Translations under genes and position numbers: made by a program | Notes under the pieces: model-generated | The model's input: the letters and a program-made list of their open reading frames with translations, nothing else | What the model was told of the DNA's origin: nothing | Database searches by the model: none | From: Semisulcospira habei | Lineage: Eukaryota; Mollusca; Gastropoda; Semisulcospiridae | Direction: 5' to 3' | Length of the DNA stretch: 64,000 nt | Assembly (NCBI GenBank): GCA_036245525.1 | Contig: BTPG01000004.1 | Coordinates: 210,094,912 to 210,158,911 of the forward strand | Shown: positions 36,801 through 48,800 of the stretch, one piece after another | Position numbering within the stretch: the stretch's first letter is position 1 | Layout of the letters: every line of letters begins with the position of its first letter

Positions 36801-39800
36801 GGGTGGAGCGCCGGGCGTAGGCTTACACGGTACACTTCGTTCGTTCACGCGGATTCGGTGCAGGCCCACGGGGGCACGCTCGCTCGCATTTCATTGTACA
36901 TTATGTTTTGCAGTTGGCAAGTCCGCACATGCACTCGATGTGGGCAATTCCAGTGGCCGAGTGACGAACATGTTTGCCTGCCCTGTTCCGGTTGTGCCTC
37001 CACGCGTCCGTGCTCGGTCTGCGCCCCATGGCTGGAGGAACAGTGGACCCAGCTGTGGAGTTTCTACGGCCGCAAGAAACCTACACAAGCACGGAAGAAC
37101 GATCCCACACCGGTACGCGCCACAGTCCAGTCGAGTGGCCCTGACCGAGTGTCTGAGCAGACGGACCAGCGGCTTCGGCCGCGTGCACATGCTCTAGTAC
37201 CGGCAGCCACCACAGTCCAGTCGAGTGGTCTCTGTACGGTCAAGGATCCTAGAGCGCCTCGGGCTAGGCCTCTAACAAGACTCCGGTAGCCACCACAGTC
37301 CAGTCGAGTGGTCTCTACCCGGTAGCAACGCCTTTGCAGGCACCTGATAAGGAACCGATACAGGCTCCTACACCCGCTCTGGTTGCGGGCCTGACTAATA
37401 CGGATCTCCAGGTAGCTGACAAGCTCTCGCCACAGATTCGTCCTGCTGCTTCCGCTACCTCGTTCTCCGCTAGGGACCAGCGCGGAACGCCAGCGCCCCG
37501 CCCAGCTCCTTCCGTCCGGGCGTCAAGTTCCGACAAGTCTTCTCGCCGGACGCGCTCCCGCTCTCGGGTACAAAGCAGTCGCCTCCGTTCTGCTGCGGTG
37601 CGAGTTACTCCCCGCCTTCAGTCCGAGCGAACCTCAGCTGTTAGACATTGTTCACGCTCTAGCGACAGGTCAACTCGCCCGAGGGTCGAATCCTACCGGT
37701 CGGAGTCCAGCCGACAGCCGCGGACACAGTACAGGCACGACTCTGCTTTGCGTTCAGCTTCGCGCCACTTCAGACGTTCCCGGTCCCCGCGTCGCCGCCC
37801 CCGCTCCCGTTCACACTCCTCTCAGCGGAGTGCCGCTCGTCGCCCTCGACACCGTCATAGGTCAGGACTTCGGGCTTCCCGCTCAGCGTCGAGTGATTCA
37901 TGGGACCATTCATCTAGCAGACTCTGGCGGCGCCACGCACCAGTGAGAAGATCACCTCCACCGGCTACGACCGTTACCCGCCCCGGCGACGGGAGTCTTT
38001 CTCCTCGTCTGGGAGTGGACCCGATTCCCCACTCAGTCCCGGCAGAAGAGGACACCCTTAGCCTGAACCCCGAGGAATCGATGTCGGCACTGCTACAGGT
38101 GGCCAGCCCCGCCCCGTCCATTCCCTCGGGTAGCGACGAGGAATTCCCGCCGGCTGCCATTGGACATAGGTTAGAGACACTGCGGGCCCTTGATGAAGCG
38201 GCACGGCTTATCGCGGCTTGCCTCCCTGCAGAAGACTGCCCTCCCTCTCCAGTCCTTAAAAGGAAAGCTTCCGCCTTTGTGGACGCAGAACGACAGGCCA
38301 AGCAATTCAAGTCTCTCCCCCAGCCGCCGGGTTTCCGGGAGTTACATGATGCGTTTTCTGCTCATCTCGCGCAAGGGGCATGTGGTGCAGGATTCTTCTC
38401 AGACTCCAAGTGGCCGACAGGTATAGATATCGCCTTCCGGCAGTCATGGTATGCGGGCCATACACAGCACTTTTCCTGCCCTCTACCGACGGCGGACCCC
38501 GCGGCAGTGGCGTTCTCTGGGACTTCCTTACGTCAGCCTCTCCTCCCCGGGGTAGAACAGACCGCGACACTCATTAGGAACACCCTGGCAGCAGCGGGAT
38601 TCCTAGATTTGGTCACGCAAGCCATCGTCCGACGTGTAGAGGACGCCTGGCATCCGTCAATTTCGCCTCTGCTGGGAGACCTGCTCGCCCTAGCAGTTTC
38701 GGGGAACCTCACTGTATATCATGTCGCTGTCAACTCCATGGCAGCCGCCTCTGTGACTTACTGCGTCGAGATGCGATTCTCCGTTCCTGTCCCATCCCGC
38801 TGGATGTGAAGACTCAGCTTCAGCAGGCGCCTCTCGGCGGTGACTTTTTGTTCGGCCCCACCTGGCTCACTGTGAAGGAAGCTAATAAGGACGCCTGGCC
38901 CAACCGCCCAGCTCCAGCTTCCTTTCGACCAACCCGCAAGGCCCTGGGTTCGCCCCCTGCGGACTGCTAGACCCACCGCCCGCCCTTTCACCAGAGGTGG
39001 TCGCCTACCCCCCAGAGCTCCAGCCTTTCCTCGCGCCCGCCCTTTCCCCAGTACCGAGCCTCCCCCACCCCCCACCCCCGCCCGCACCTGGCCCAGACCT
39101 GCCCGGCGCCCCGGGCGGGGCCGGGCGCACTGACTTTCTCCCCCTCCGGCCCCCGCCGACCTCGTCCGGAGCTCCGGTCGGCGGGAGGCTGGCGCTTCAC
39201 AGCGAAGCCTGGCGCTCGCTGTTTCCAGACGACCCGTGGATTCTCTCTACCATTACTCGGACTACTGATCTCCTTCCGGAGCCCGGTGTGGACTACAGTA
39301 CCTTCAGACCAGCTCAGAGCTGAAGCTCTCCGCGGCGAAGTTTCCTCCCTGCTTCAGAAGTCCGCCACGGAGGTGGTGGTCCGGCACGACTCCCCAGCCT
39401 TCTACAGTCGGCTCTTTGTGGTGCCCAAGCCGGGCGGCAAGTGGCGCCCCGTCATAGACCTCTCGGCGCTGAACAAGTTCATCGTCGCTCCGGCCTTCCG
39501 CATGGAGACTGCCCGGGCCCTTCGCTCAGCGGTACAGCCGATGGACTTTGCTGTCAGCCTGGACCTCTCAGATGCTTACCTGCACGTGCCCATGCATCCT
39601 GCTTCCAGACGTTACCTACGCTTCGCCTTCGAGGGTGTCGTCTATCAGTTCCGCGCGCTCCCCTTCGGCCTCGACCTCAGCCCCTTCACTCGCCTCATGG
39701 ACGCAGTGGTAGCCAGAGCCCGTCGAAGTTCCACGAGCCCTACGTCGAACTACCTGGACGACCTGCTTTTGAGGAACCAGGACGAGCGCTCCCTGAGGGA

Positions 39801-42800
39801 AGACCGAGATGCTCTGCTTCATCTTCTCGAGAACCTGGGCTTCCTGGTCAACCTTGGCAAGTCCGACCTCATTCCCGCACGCCATTTTATTCACCTCGGT
39901 ATGGAGTTCCTCACCGACCACAATACCGTCAGACTGCCGGAGAAGCGCATCCATAAGTTGGCTAGCTCGGCAGGTGTCCCAGTTGACGACGCTTCCAGCC
40001 AGACAGTGGCTTCAGCTTTTAGGTCTGATCGGCGCTGCTGCGGACCTGCTACCGCTAGGACGTCTCTACTCCCGCCCTCTGCAACTGCATCTCCTCCTTC
40101 ACTGGCGACCGTCGTCGGCCGACCTCGAGGCCCCGATTCCAGTACCTGCCATGCTCCGTCCCCACCTGCTGCGCTGGGCGGATCCTTCCTGGCTCGTGAC
40201 GGGAGTGCCGCTGTCCTCACCGCCGCCCACTCTCTCTCTCTCTGCGTCGACGCAAGCCTCGCCGGTTGGGGAGCTCACCTCCTTCCGTCGTTCGAGACTG
40301 CCTCCGGCCTGTGGCCCCTGGAATCGCTGTCCAGACACATCAACTGGTTAGAACTGAAGGCAGTATATCAAGCCCTCCTGGCCTGGGAGCCCCGCATCCG
40401 ACATCAGGAACTGTTGGTTCTCTCGGACAACTCCACGGTCGTCTCGTACATCCAGAAGCAAGGCGGGACCCGCTCTCCATCACTATGCATACTACTCTAC
40501 CAGGTGCTCTGCTGGTGCGAGGATCGGGACATCTCTCTTCGCGCACGTCACATTCCGGGTCATCTGAATGTGCTGGCCGACTCCCTCTCCTGACGCGGTC
40601 AACTGCTCCATACAGAGTGGGCGCTGCGACCCGACATCTTTCGACTGATCGCCGCAACCTGGGAGGCTCCCATGATCGACCCCTTCGCCACGAGGTGGAA
40701 TCGACAGTTTCCCCTCTTCGTCTCACCCATTCCAGACCCTCTGGCCTGGGCAGTCGACGCTCTATCCATCTCTTGGGATGGTCTGGTCGCCTACGCCTAC
40801 CCGCCCACCGTGCTCGTCCCCAAGGTCCTACTCAAGCTCAGAGGGTGCAACACGATCCTGTTCCTGGTGGCGCCATTTTGCTGGACCAAGTCGTGGACAA
40901 CCGACCTCCTGAACCTTGCCACGGCCCCCCCCGCTACCGCTTCCCACACCGCGGACGATGCTCAAGCAACCACGGCAGCAGCTGTTCCACCCGTGCCCCG
41001 AGCGTCTCCTCCTCCACGCCTGGAGGTTGTCCGGCAAGCCCTCGCAGCTAGAGGCTTCTCAGGTACGGCAGTGGACGCGATCGCTACAGCTCGTCGAGCC
41101 TCAACCAGACGAGTCTACGAAGGCAAGTGGAGAGTCCTCTGCGCCTGGTGTGACGACAGACACCTTCACCCCATCGGCTTGACAACTCCCCAGTTGGCGG
41201 ATTTCTTCATCTGGCTGTTCAGCGACCAGCAGTTAGCACCGATCACCATGATTGCCGACACGTACAGACACTTGGGACTGCCCGACCCGGGTTCCTGCAA
41301 AGACCTCGCCGACCTGATGGCCCACTTCGGTCTACAACGTCCTGCCCTCCGATCCCTGGTGCCACGATGGGACCTGTCCTGGGTACTCACTTGGCTCAAC
41401 TCGCCCCGTTTCGAACCGATCCAGTTGGCGCAGTTGCCGGACGTGACTCGGAAGACCTGCTTCCTTTTGGCCCTCGCGTCAGCCTCCAGAGTCAGCGAGC
41501 TGCACGCCCTTTCAGCACGCCCCGCCTGTTTACAGTTTCGGGCTGACGGCTCGGTTCAGCTGCTTCCTGACCCGGCCTTCCTAGCCAAGACCAGATCGCC
41601 GTTGACGGCCCCTCAACTGGTCACCATTCAACCATTACGAGACCCAAGCTCCACCCGGGAGTCCAGACAACAGGACCCGGTGCGAGCCTTACGTGTGTAC
41701 CTGCGCCGGACCAAGCCGATACGCAGAGAACGCACCCGCCTTTTCCTTCCTCTGTCCCCAGGTAGAAACGACATCTCGGCCCAAACAATATCCTCTTGGC
41801 TCCGGTGGGTGATACGATCAGCCTACCAGGAGCTTGCCCCTGATACAGCCAAACGCATGAGCATCAGGGCGCACGAGATCAGAGCCATGGCCACAAGCCT
41901 AGCATTCAACCGGAACTGTGTGGTCAAAGACATTGTAGCGGCCGTGGGCTGGCGAGCGGAGACCACCTTCGCACGCTTCTACCTGAGGGACCTCTCCAGC
42001 CAGCGCCAGAACCTATCGCTGGTGGGGGACATCGCACGGCAGTTTAGCCTATGCTCTTTAGTTTTCAGCTGGCTGCCCGCCGGCGCGTTCCAGCACACTT
42101 AGAGACCGGCTTCGCGGGAGCACTGAGATAGCGAGGCAGCCTCCTTCCCCTTACTATCAGCGCGATAAATACCATCACTGATAAGGCGCCAGCTATGCGG
42201 TCTCGCTTCCGCTGAGGATGCGAATAGCGCAGCAGCCGTCTTTGTTTACAGTACTACTGCGCTTGACCCCGATTAGCTCTTAGCCTCTGCTGCATACATC
42301 GGCGAATAAGCTGTAAATTACAGATGTTGTCTGTAAACTGGAATTAATTCACCTGCAGTTGTGAGTGACTATTTGAACATACGTCGTCTTTTAGAGGAGA
42401 AATTGTACTATCTTTGGACACCAAACATGCTGGGGTAATCTGCGTGGATGTGTGTCATGCACTGGCTCAAAGTATCACTAGGAGACGGACTAGATGCAGC
42501 CTTCCGTTAGTTTATCAAACTTTTTATCACATCACTGCTCATAAACAAAAGTTTTTTGAAAGTTCAGACAAAGTCAGTGATGTCAACAGATGTCTTAACT
42601 GGCATATCCCATGCTAAAAACTTCAATCAACATACCTGAGTCCTGTTACAGACGGTTTGGTGGGCCAAGTGAAAACGGTAATCCATTCAAAGCACGCCGA
42701 CATGAAGTAGGCAAATTTACCGATTCAGTCAATGTTTTTAACAATATCACAATTTTAACACAGTTTAAAAACAATACACAAAGCAGAGGTTCAACTATTT

Positions 42801-45800
42801 GCTGTTCAGAGATTCAGTTCCGGCTAAATGTCATTAAAATGGCTTAAAATGAGTGTGTCTAAAGGGTCACTATGATCCTGCGTCTAAACTTGATAGGCCG
42901 ATCAGTGTCATTTTTTGGACGTCTAACGGTCTTCTACCACAAAGTCTACACAAAGAATTCACGGCCTCCAAATGTCTTGGAAAGGAATGTTCATTCTCCA
43001 TGGCTTTAACACACGATACTTTACTGACATAAATGCATCAGATAAAGGCACATACACATAGTGATACATCCGGCACTGAAACCCAGTTTTTTTTACACAC
43101 TCGCACTGTCTACCGCGGAAGGAAAGTTCCTCGAACTACACACATTTTAATCACGTAATAACCACAGAAGTCAAAGCTGAATACAAAAGAAACTTACATG
43201 AGCTTGAAGAGGACATTTTCAAGCATAGTATTACATAATGATATTTACGATTGAAACTTTTTAGCCACGGTAATAATAAGTTATTAACAGGCTAAACTGG
43301 TCACATGCCTGACAGCCTTCAACAGGAAACAAAGAGCGCTACGCTTCCCGCCTGCAGCTCGGCTGAGCCTGCAGTGACTCGCGCGCACTTATCAGTGAAG
43401 TGGGTCACGGCCGGGTCAGAGCCAAACTAAAGAGAGCGATTTCCAGAAGGGTAAACTGCCGTGATCGTGGCGGCGCAACACTCCCTCCCGGCGCCCTATG
43501 CGCCGTAAGTATCTTTGCTAAAATTAGAGGGAGGTTGCGGGAGGGTGGCCGACTCGAGCGGCCAGGATGGCAGGGGATGGGGGCACTATAGCGGCACCCG
43601 CCTCCTCCTCGGGATTCATCCTTTAAGTAATACCATCGGTAATGTGTTTTGAGAAGACAAATGTATTTTTCATTAAAATGTATTTTTTTGAAAAATACTT
43701 ACCGATGGTATTACTCGAAGGTCCCTCCCACCTGCCCCGCTTGCCGCTGGTTCGCTAAGAAAACTGACTGGCGTATGAGCGGTGTGGCGCTTGCGTGGTT
43801 GAAGAGGGAGGCTACCCGGGTTTCCGCCTAGGCTATGGCGCCCCTCACCTGCCATCATGACCATACTCGTACACAACAATTTTGGGCTAAAATTAGAAAA
43901 GCTAAGAAACCATTTCCTTTAAGTAATACCATCGGTAAGTATTTTTCAAAAAAATACATTTTAATGAAAAATACATTTTTGCTGTGATTCTTGGTCCTAT
44001 GAGAGGAAGGAAAAAGAAAAGAAAGAAAGAGGAAAGAGGATATTTTTCTGTGGTTGTGTGGTTTCTGTGTTCAAGGACATGGACAGGTAAAGCTTCGGTT
44101 ACTGCCTCAGCTGGCGTTTTGACCAGGGCGACGGCATTTTCCGAGTTTGTATGTACGCGACCATTCAGGAACTCGGACCCTCCTTGAGGCTCAGAGCACT
44201 CGAAGGCCTTTGTCTGTCTTATGTTACAGTGCTCAGGTGAGGACCTGCACCCTTTGTGGCGAATTCCAGTGGCCTAGTGATGTACATGATGTCTGTCTAC
44301 CCTGCTCAGGCTGTTCCTCCAGTCGACCATGCGCTCTATGCACTACGTGGAAGGAAGAGCTTTGGTCTCAACTATGGGCATTTACTGGAGAGAAGGGCCG
44401 GCCCGCAAGGGAGCCTCCGCAGCCTTGAATGTTAAGCAGAGAAATGCCATATCAGATATCGTGTGCTTGTCGGCGCAAAAGAGGGTCCTGATGCCCCCAC
44501 TGGTGCCTCGTGCAGAACTGCCTCGTCCTTCGCGGATGCTTGAGCCTTGTATCAGCCGACGGGATTCGCCATCCCACACAGCACCAAGAGCTCATTTGCA
44601 CCTTTCGACTGACAGAAAGGGAATAGGCCAGGCAGGGGTTCGCCACCCTATAATTTACAAGTAAGGCCTTTGAGAGCTCGGTTCCCCCGCAGGGATTACG
44701 TTGGGTCTCACGGACGCCCTCCTGGCAATCGGAGAACCCAGGCAGCAGAAGCGGGCCCCCCCCCCCCCCCCCCCCCCCCCCCTCTTGGAGTTGAGAGCGC
44801 CCTACTGCCGTAGGCCAGACCAGCACCTGGACAGGGTCACACCTGCAGGACCTCTCTCGGAGGGGGATCGGATATCAAGACGCCGACACAATAAGCCACA
44901 GAGTAAGACTTCGGGGTCCCGAGATAGGGAGTGGCGCCACAGGCGATCCACTGGCGATGATAGCCTCCTTCGGGAGGGGACGAGTGTGGTCAGTACGTCG
45001 AGCCATCGTATTGAGAGACCTATTAGACGGCGGACCCCCAAAGCAGAGCCATTCCAAAGTGTTCGATCTTCGTGATCGAAGGAGCGGTCACAGCATGTGG
45101 AGTCTACACACGTCAGAGACCGCAATCGTGTTGATGTTTCATCTTCTCATTCTTCATCGTCGGATCGAAGGACAAGTTCAGGCGTCTCACGCCATCGGAC
45201 TTCGCTGCGGCAACGGGCTTCAGAGTTTCCAGCTAGGTACAGCAGATCCTCGGATCGGTTTGGCAGCCGCCGCTCTACTTAGGAGACGCAGGATCGATGA
45301 CAGCGGAGGGACCACACAGGGGACAGCCGGTGGACGGAGACGACTTCCCTGCGAGACCGAAGCAGCTCTCCTTAACGTTTCGTGGACCATGGTTACAGAC
45401 GTTCGGCGGGGACTTCGTTCCGGTTGGCGCTCGGACCTACTACTGCTTCTGTTTCGCGGCATGCGGCAGATGAAGAGGACGCTCTCAGTCTTCATTCGGA
45501 GGACTCGGTGTCAGTGCTGGGAGTTGACGACGACGACGCACCAACTTCACCTGGACGGCGTTCTCCTATCTCCAACATCTCTGTTGATGCGGTGCCGATG
45601 TGTTCTACTCGTTGAGCTTTGGATGAAGCGGCTCATCTCATCGCTGCCTTTGTCTGGCGGGACACTGCCCTCCGTCTCCGCCGTTGAAGAGGAAGGCTGC
45701 GGCGATGGTCGACACTCCTCGGCAGGCCAAGCGCATCAAATCTCTACCCCAACCAGCAGGTCTCCGGGACCTCGCGGAGGCGTTTTAAGCACATTTTCGC

Positions 45801-48800
45801 ATGGACGGATTTGGGGATCAGGGCTTCTTCTCGGACAGACGATGGCCGGAGGGGATCAACCTTACCTTCCGTCAACAGTGGTATGCGGGTCACTCCCAGG
45901 CATTTGGCTGTACTCTCCCGGCGGTGGACAAAGATGCCTTCGTTCAGGCAGGACTTCCCCAGCGTTCCGTCTGTAGGACTGGACAAGGCAGCTCCCTTGG
46001 TACGGAATTCCCTAGCGTGCACCGGTTTCCTGGATATGGCAACGCAGTCGGTGGTCAGGAGGATGGAGAACACCTTGTACCTTGAGGCTTCAGCTCCCCT
46101 ACAAGAGATCCACTCGGTGCTGGTGGCGGCGAACAGGGCGGCCTTCCATTCTTCGGTCAACGCCTTGGCGGAGGCTTCCAACTGCGACCTATTGCAACGG
46201 GACGAGTGCCTGAGACGGTGCCCTTCTCTACCAGCTTCGGTGAAGTCTCAACTGCGGCGGGCGCCCTTGGGGGGCAGTCTGCTGTTCTTACCTACTTGGC
46301 AGATGGTACGGGATACCTCCAAGGATCTTTGCTAGAGTGGTCGCCGCACGCTTTAAGTCAGCCCGCAGAGCTGTGGGTCATGCCCCTCCTCCCGACCTTC
46401 CCGAGGCCGAGGCCGAACCTTTTCCCTCCCGGCGCATTCGCGTGCCTTCCCCGCACCTTCCCCTACCTGGTCCAGAGGCTCTCGGCAGCGAGGGCGCGGC
46501 CGGGCTCGCAGACCTGTCCCCGGTCCTCCCGCCGATTCCTGCTGGGTCTCGGGTCGGCGGGAGGCTAGCTCTTCACTGCGGAGCGTGGAAACAGCTGTTT
46601 TCAGACGACCCATGGAGTCTCTCGACAGTTAAGGAGGGCCTGCGGATCCGCCCCCCCCCCCCCACTGAGACACTCCCCCCTTTGGACGCGAGTTCCGACA
46701 GAACGAGACAGCGTTGCAGGGCGAAGTGGCGGCCCTGTTGCAGAAGGAGGCCACAGAGGTGGTTCTGCGTTCCGACTCCCCGGCATTCTACAGTTGTCTC
46801 TTCCTCGTCCCGAAACCAGATGGGAAATGGAGGCCGATCATCGACCTTTCGGCTCTGAACAGATTCATTTCGGCACCACACTTCAAGATGGAGACAGCCA
46901 GAGCTCTGAGGGCGGCGGTGCGTCCTCAGGACTTCGCAGTGAGCCTCGACCTAGCGGACGCGTATCTGCACATTCCCATCCATCCGGCATCGCGGCGTTA
47001 CCTACGCTTCGCCTTTCGCGGGATTGTTTACCAGTTTCGGGCTCTACCTTTCAGACTGAACCTCAGCCCTTGGGTTTTTACCAGGATTGTGGACGGCGTG
47101 ATGGCAAGGTTCCGATAAGCAGCTTACAGGCCGACATCCAATTACCTGGACGACTTGCTGTTACGGAACCAGATGGCGTGTGTCTTGGAAACCGACAGAT
47201 GCCCTGCTGGCGCTACTTCGTCACCTAGGATTCCTAGTCAACGGAGGCAAGTCCGATTTGGTACCGTCGCGCCAGTTTGTCCACCTGGGTATGGAATTCT
47301 TGACTGACCTCAATCGACTGCCACTGGGAAGGATTCAGACGGTAATGGAAGCTTCACTTGGAGCTCTACACCCGGAAGCTCTACCGGCTAGGGCCTGGCT
47401 TCGTCTGTTAGACCTGCTAAGCATGGCAGCGGATCTTCTTCCTCTAGGCAGACTTAAGGCGCGGCCGATTCAGCTTCACCTGCTCCTACACCGGTGCCCC
47501 TCCACGGGCGATCTAGCGACCTTGGTCCCGGTGATGGAGTTAGTACAGTCTCATCTGCGGCGTTGGGCGGACAGTACCTGGCTGGCGTCGGGGATTCCCC
47601 TCTTCTCCCCTCCTCCTCAACTTTCTGTCTGCATGGACGCAAGCAACTCGGGCTGGGGGGCCCACCTGCTGCCGCAGTTGGCCACGACCTCGGGCAGTTG
47701 GACAGAAGTAGAGACAGGCAGACACATCAACTGGCTGGAGATGAAAGCGGTGTGACTAGCTCTCATCGCTTGGGAAGATCGACTAGCGCTAAACGAGGTG
47801 CTGGTGCTCTCCGACAACTCGACAGTCGTAGCCTACATTCAGAACCAAGGGGGAACGCGCGCACCCTCCCTCTGCATACTCGTGTATCAAGTCTTCCTGT
47901 GGAGCAGGGACCGGGGTATTACCCTTCGGGCGCGACACATTCCGGGACACCTCAACATTCTAGCAGACGCTCTCTCTCGTCGGGGCCAGATGTTACACAC
48001 AGAGTGGTCCCTTCGGCCAGATATCTTCCAGCTACTCTGCACGCGTTGGGAGACACCGATGATCGATCTTTTCACCACGAGATGGAACAGCAAGCTTCCT
48101 CTGTTCGTCTCCCCCGTTGCGTAGACGCGCTATCCATCCCGTGGGAAGGACTCCGGGCGTATGTGTTTCCTCCCACAGTGCTGGTACCAAAGATCATTCA
48201 GAAACTCAGGGACAGCAATACGATACTGATTCTAGTCGCCCCGTTCAGCTGGTCCAAGAGCTGGACCACCGCGATCTCTTGGCCCTCGCGACGGACCCTC
48301 CTCTGGTACTTCTCACTCCGAGTACGATGCTCAAGCAGCCAAGGCAGCACCTGTTCCACCCGTGCCCGGAACGACTTGATGCTACACGCTTGGAGATTGT
48401 CCGGCAAGCCCTCGCAACTAGAGGCTTTTCCGGTGCTGCAGTGGAAGCAATCTCTGCAGCCAGAAGGGTCTCAACTCTTAATGTCTACGAAGGAAAGTGG
48501 CGCGTTCTCTTGTATTGGTGCGCCGCGGAGCAACTTCCCCCACGGACCTAACCATGCCCCAGCTGGCCGAGTTCTTCCTGTGGCTTTTCTTCAGGCAGAA
48601 TTTGGCTCCCATCACCATCCAGGGTTTCCTGGCGATGGTGGCAGACACGTACAGACACCTGGGACGGCCAGATCCGGGAGCGTGCAAATACTTGGCAGAT
48701 CTGATGTCCTACCTTGATCTGCAACGCTCGGCCTCACGTTCATTGGTTCCACGCTGGGACCTGTCTTGGGTGCTCACCTGACTCTAAGAGATTCGAGCCT

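Larger units (their letters stand above)
36104..43978 (+). mobile_element. DIRS-type retrotransposon copy C, nested in copy D
   Basis: Left terminal repeat about 36104-36310, right about 43745-43978, internal complementary region about 43622-43720. The terminal repeats differ at only about four positions by eye over about 185 bp, fewer than in copies A or D, which agrees with C being the younger insertion. It contains a 1.43-kb CAC-ended element at 42035-43463. Best-preserved recombinase of the five copies, but gag is frameshifted and a stop lies between RNase H and the methyltransferase-like block. Confidence 0.9.
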
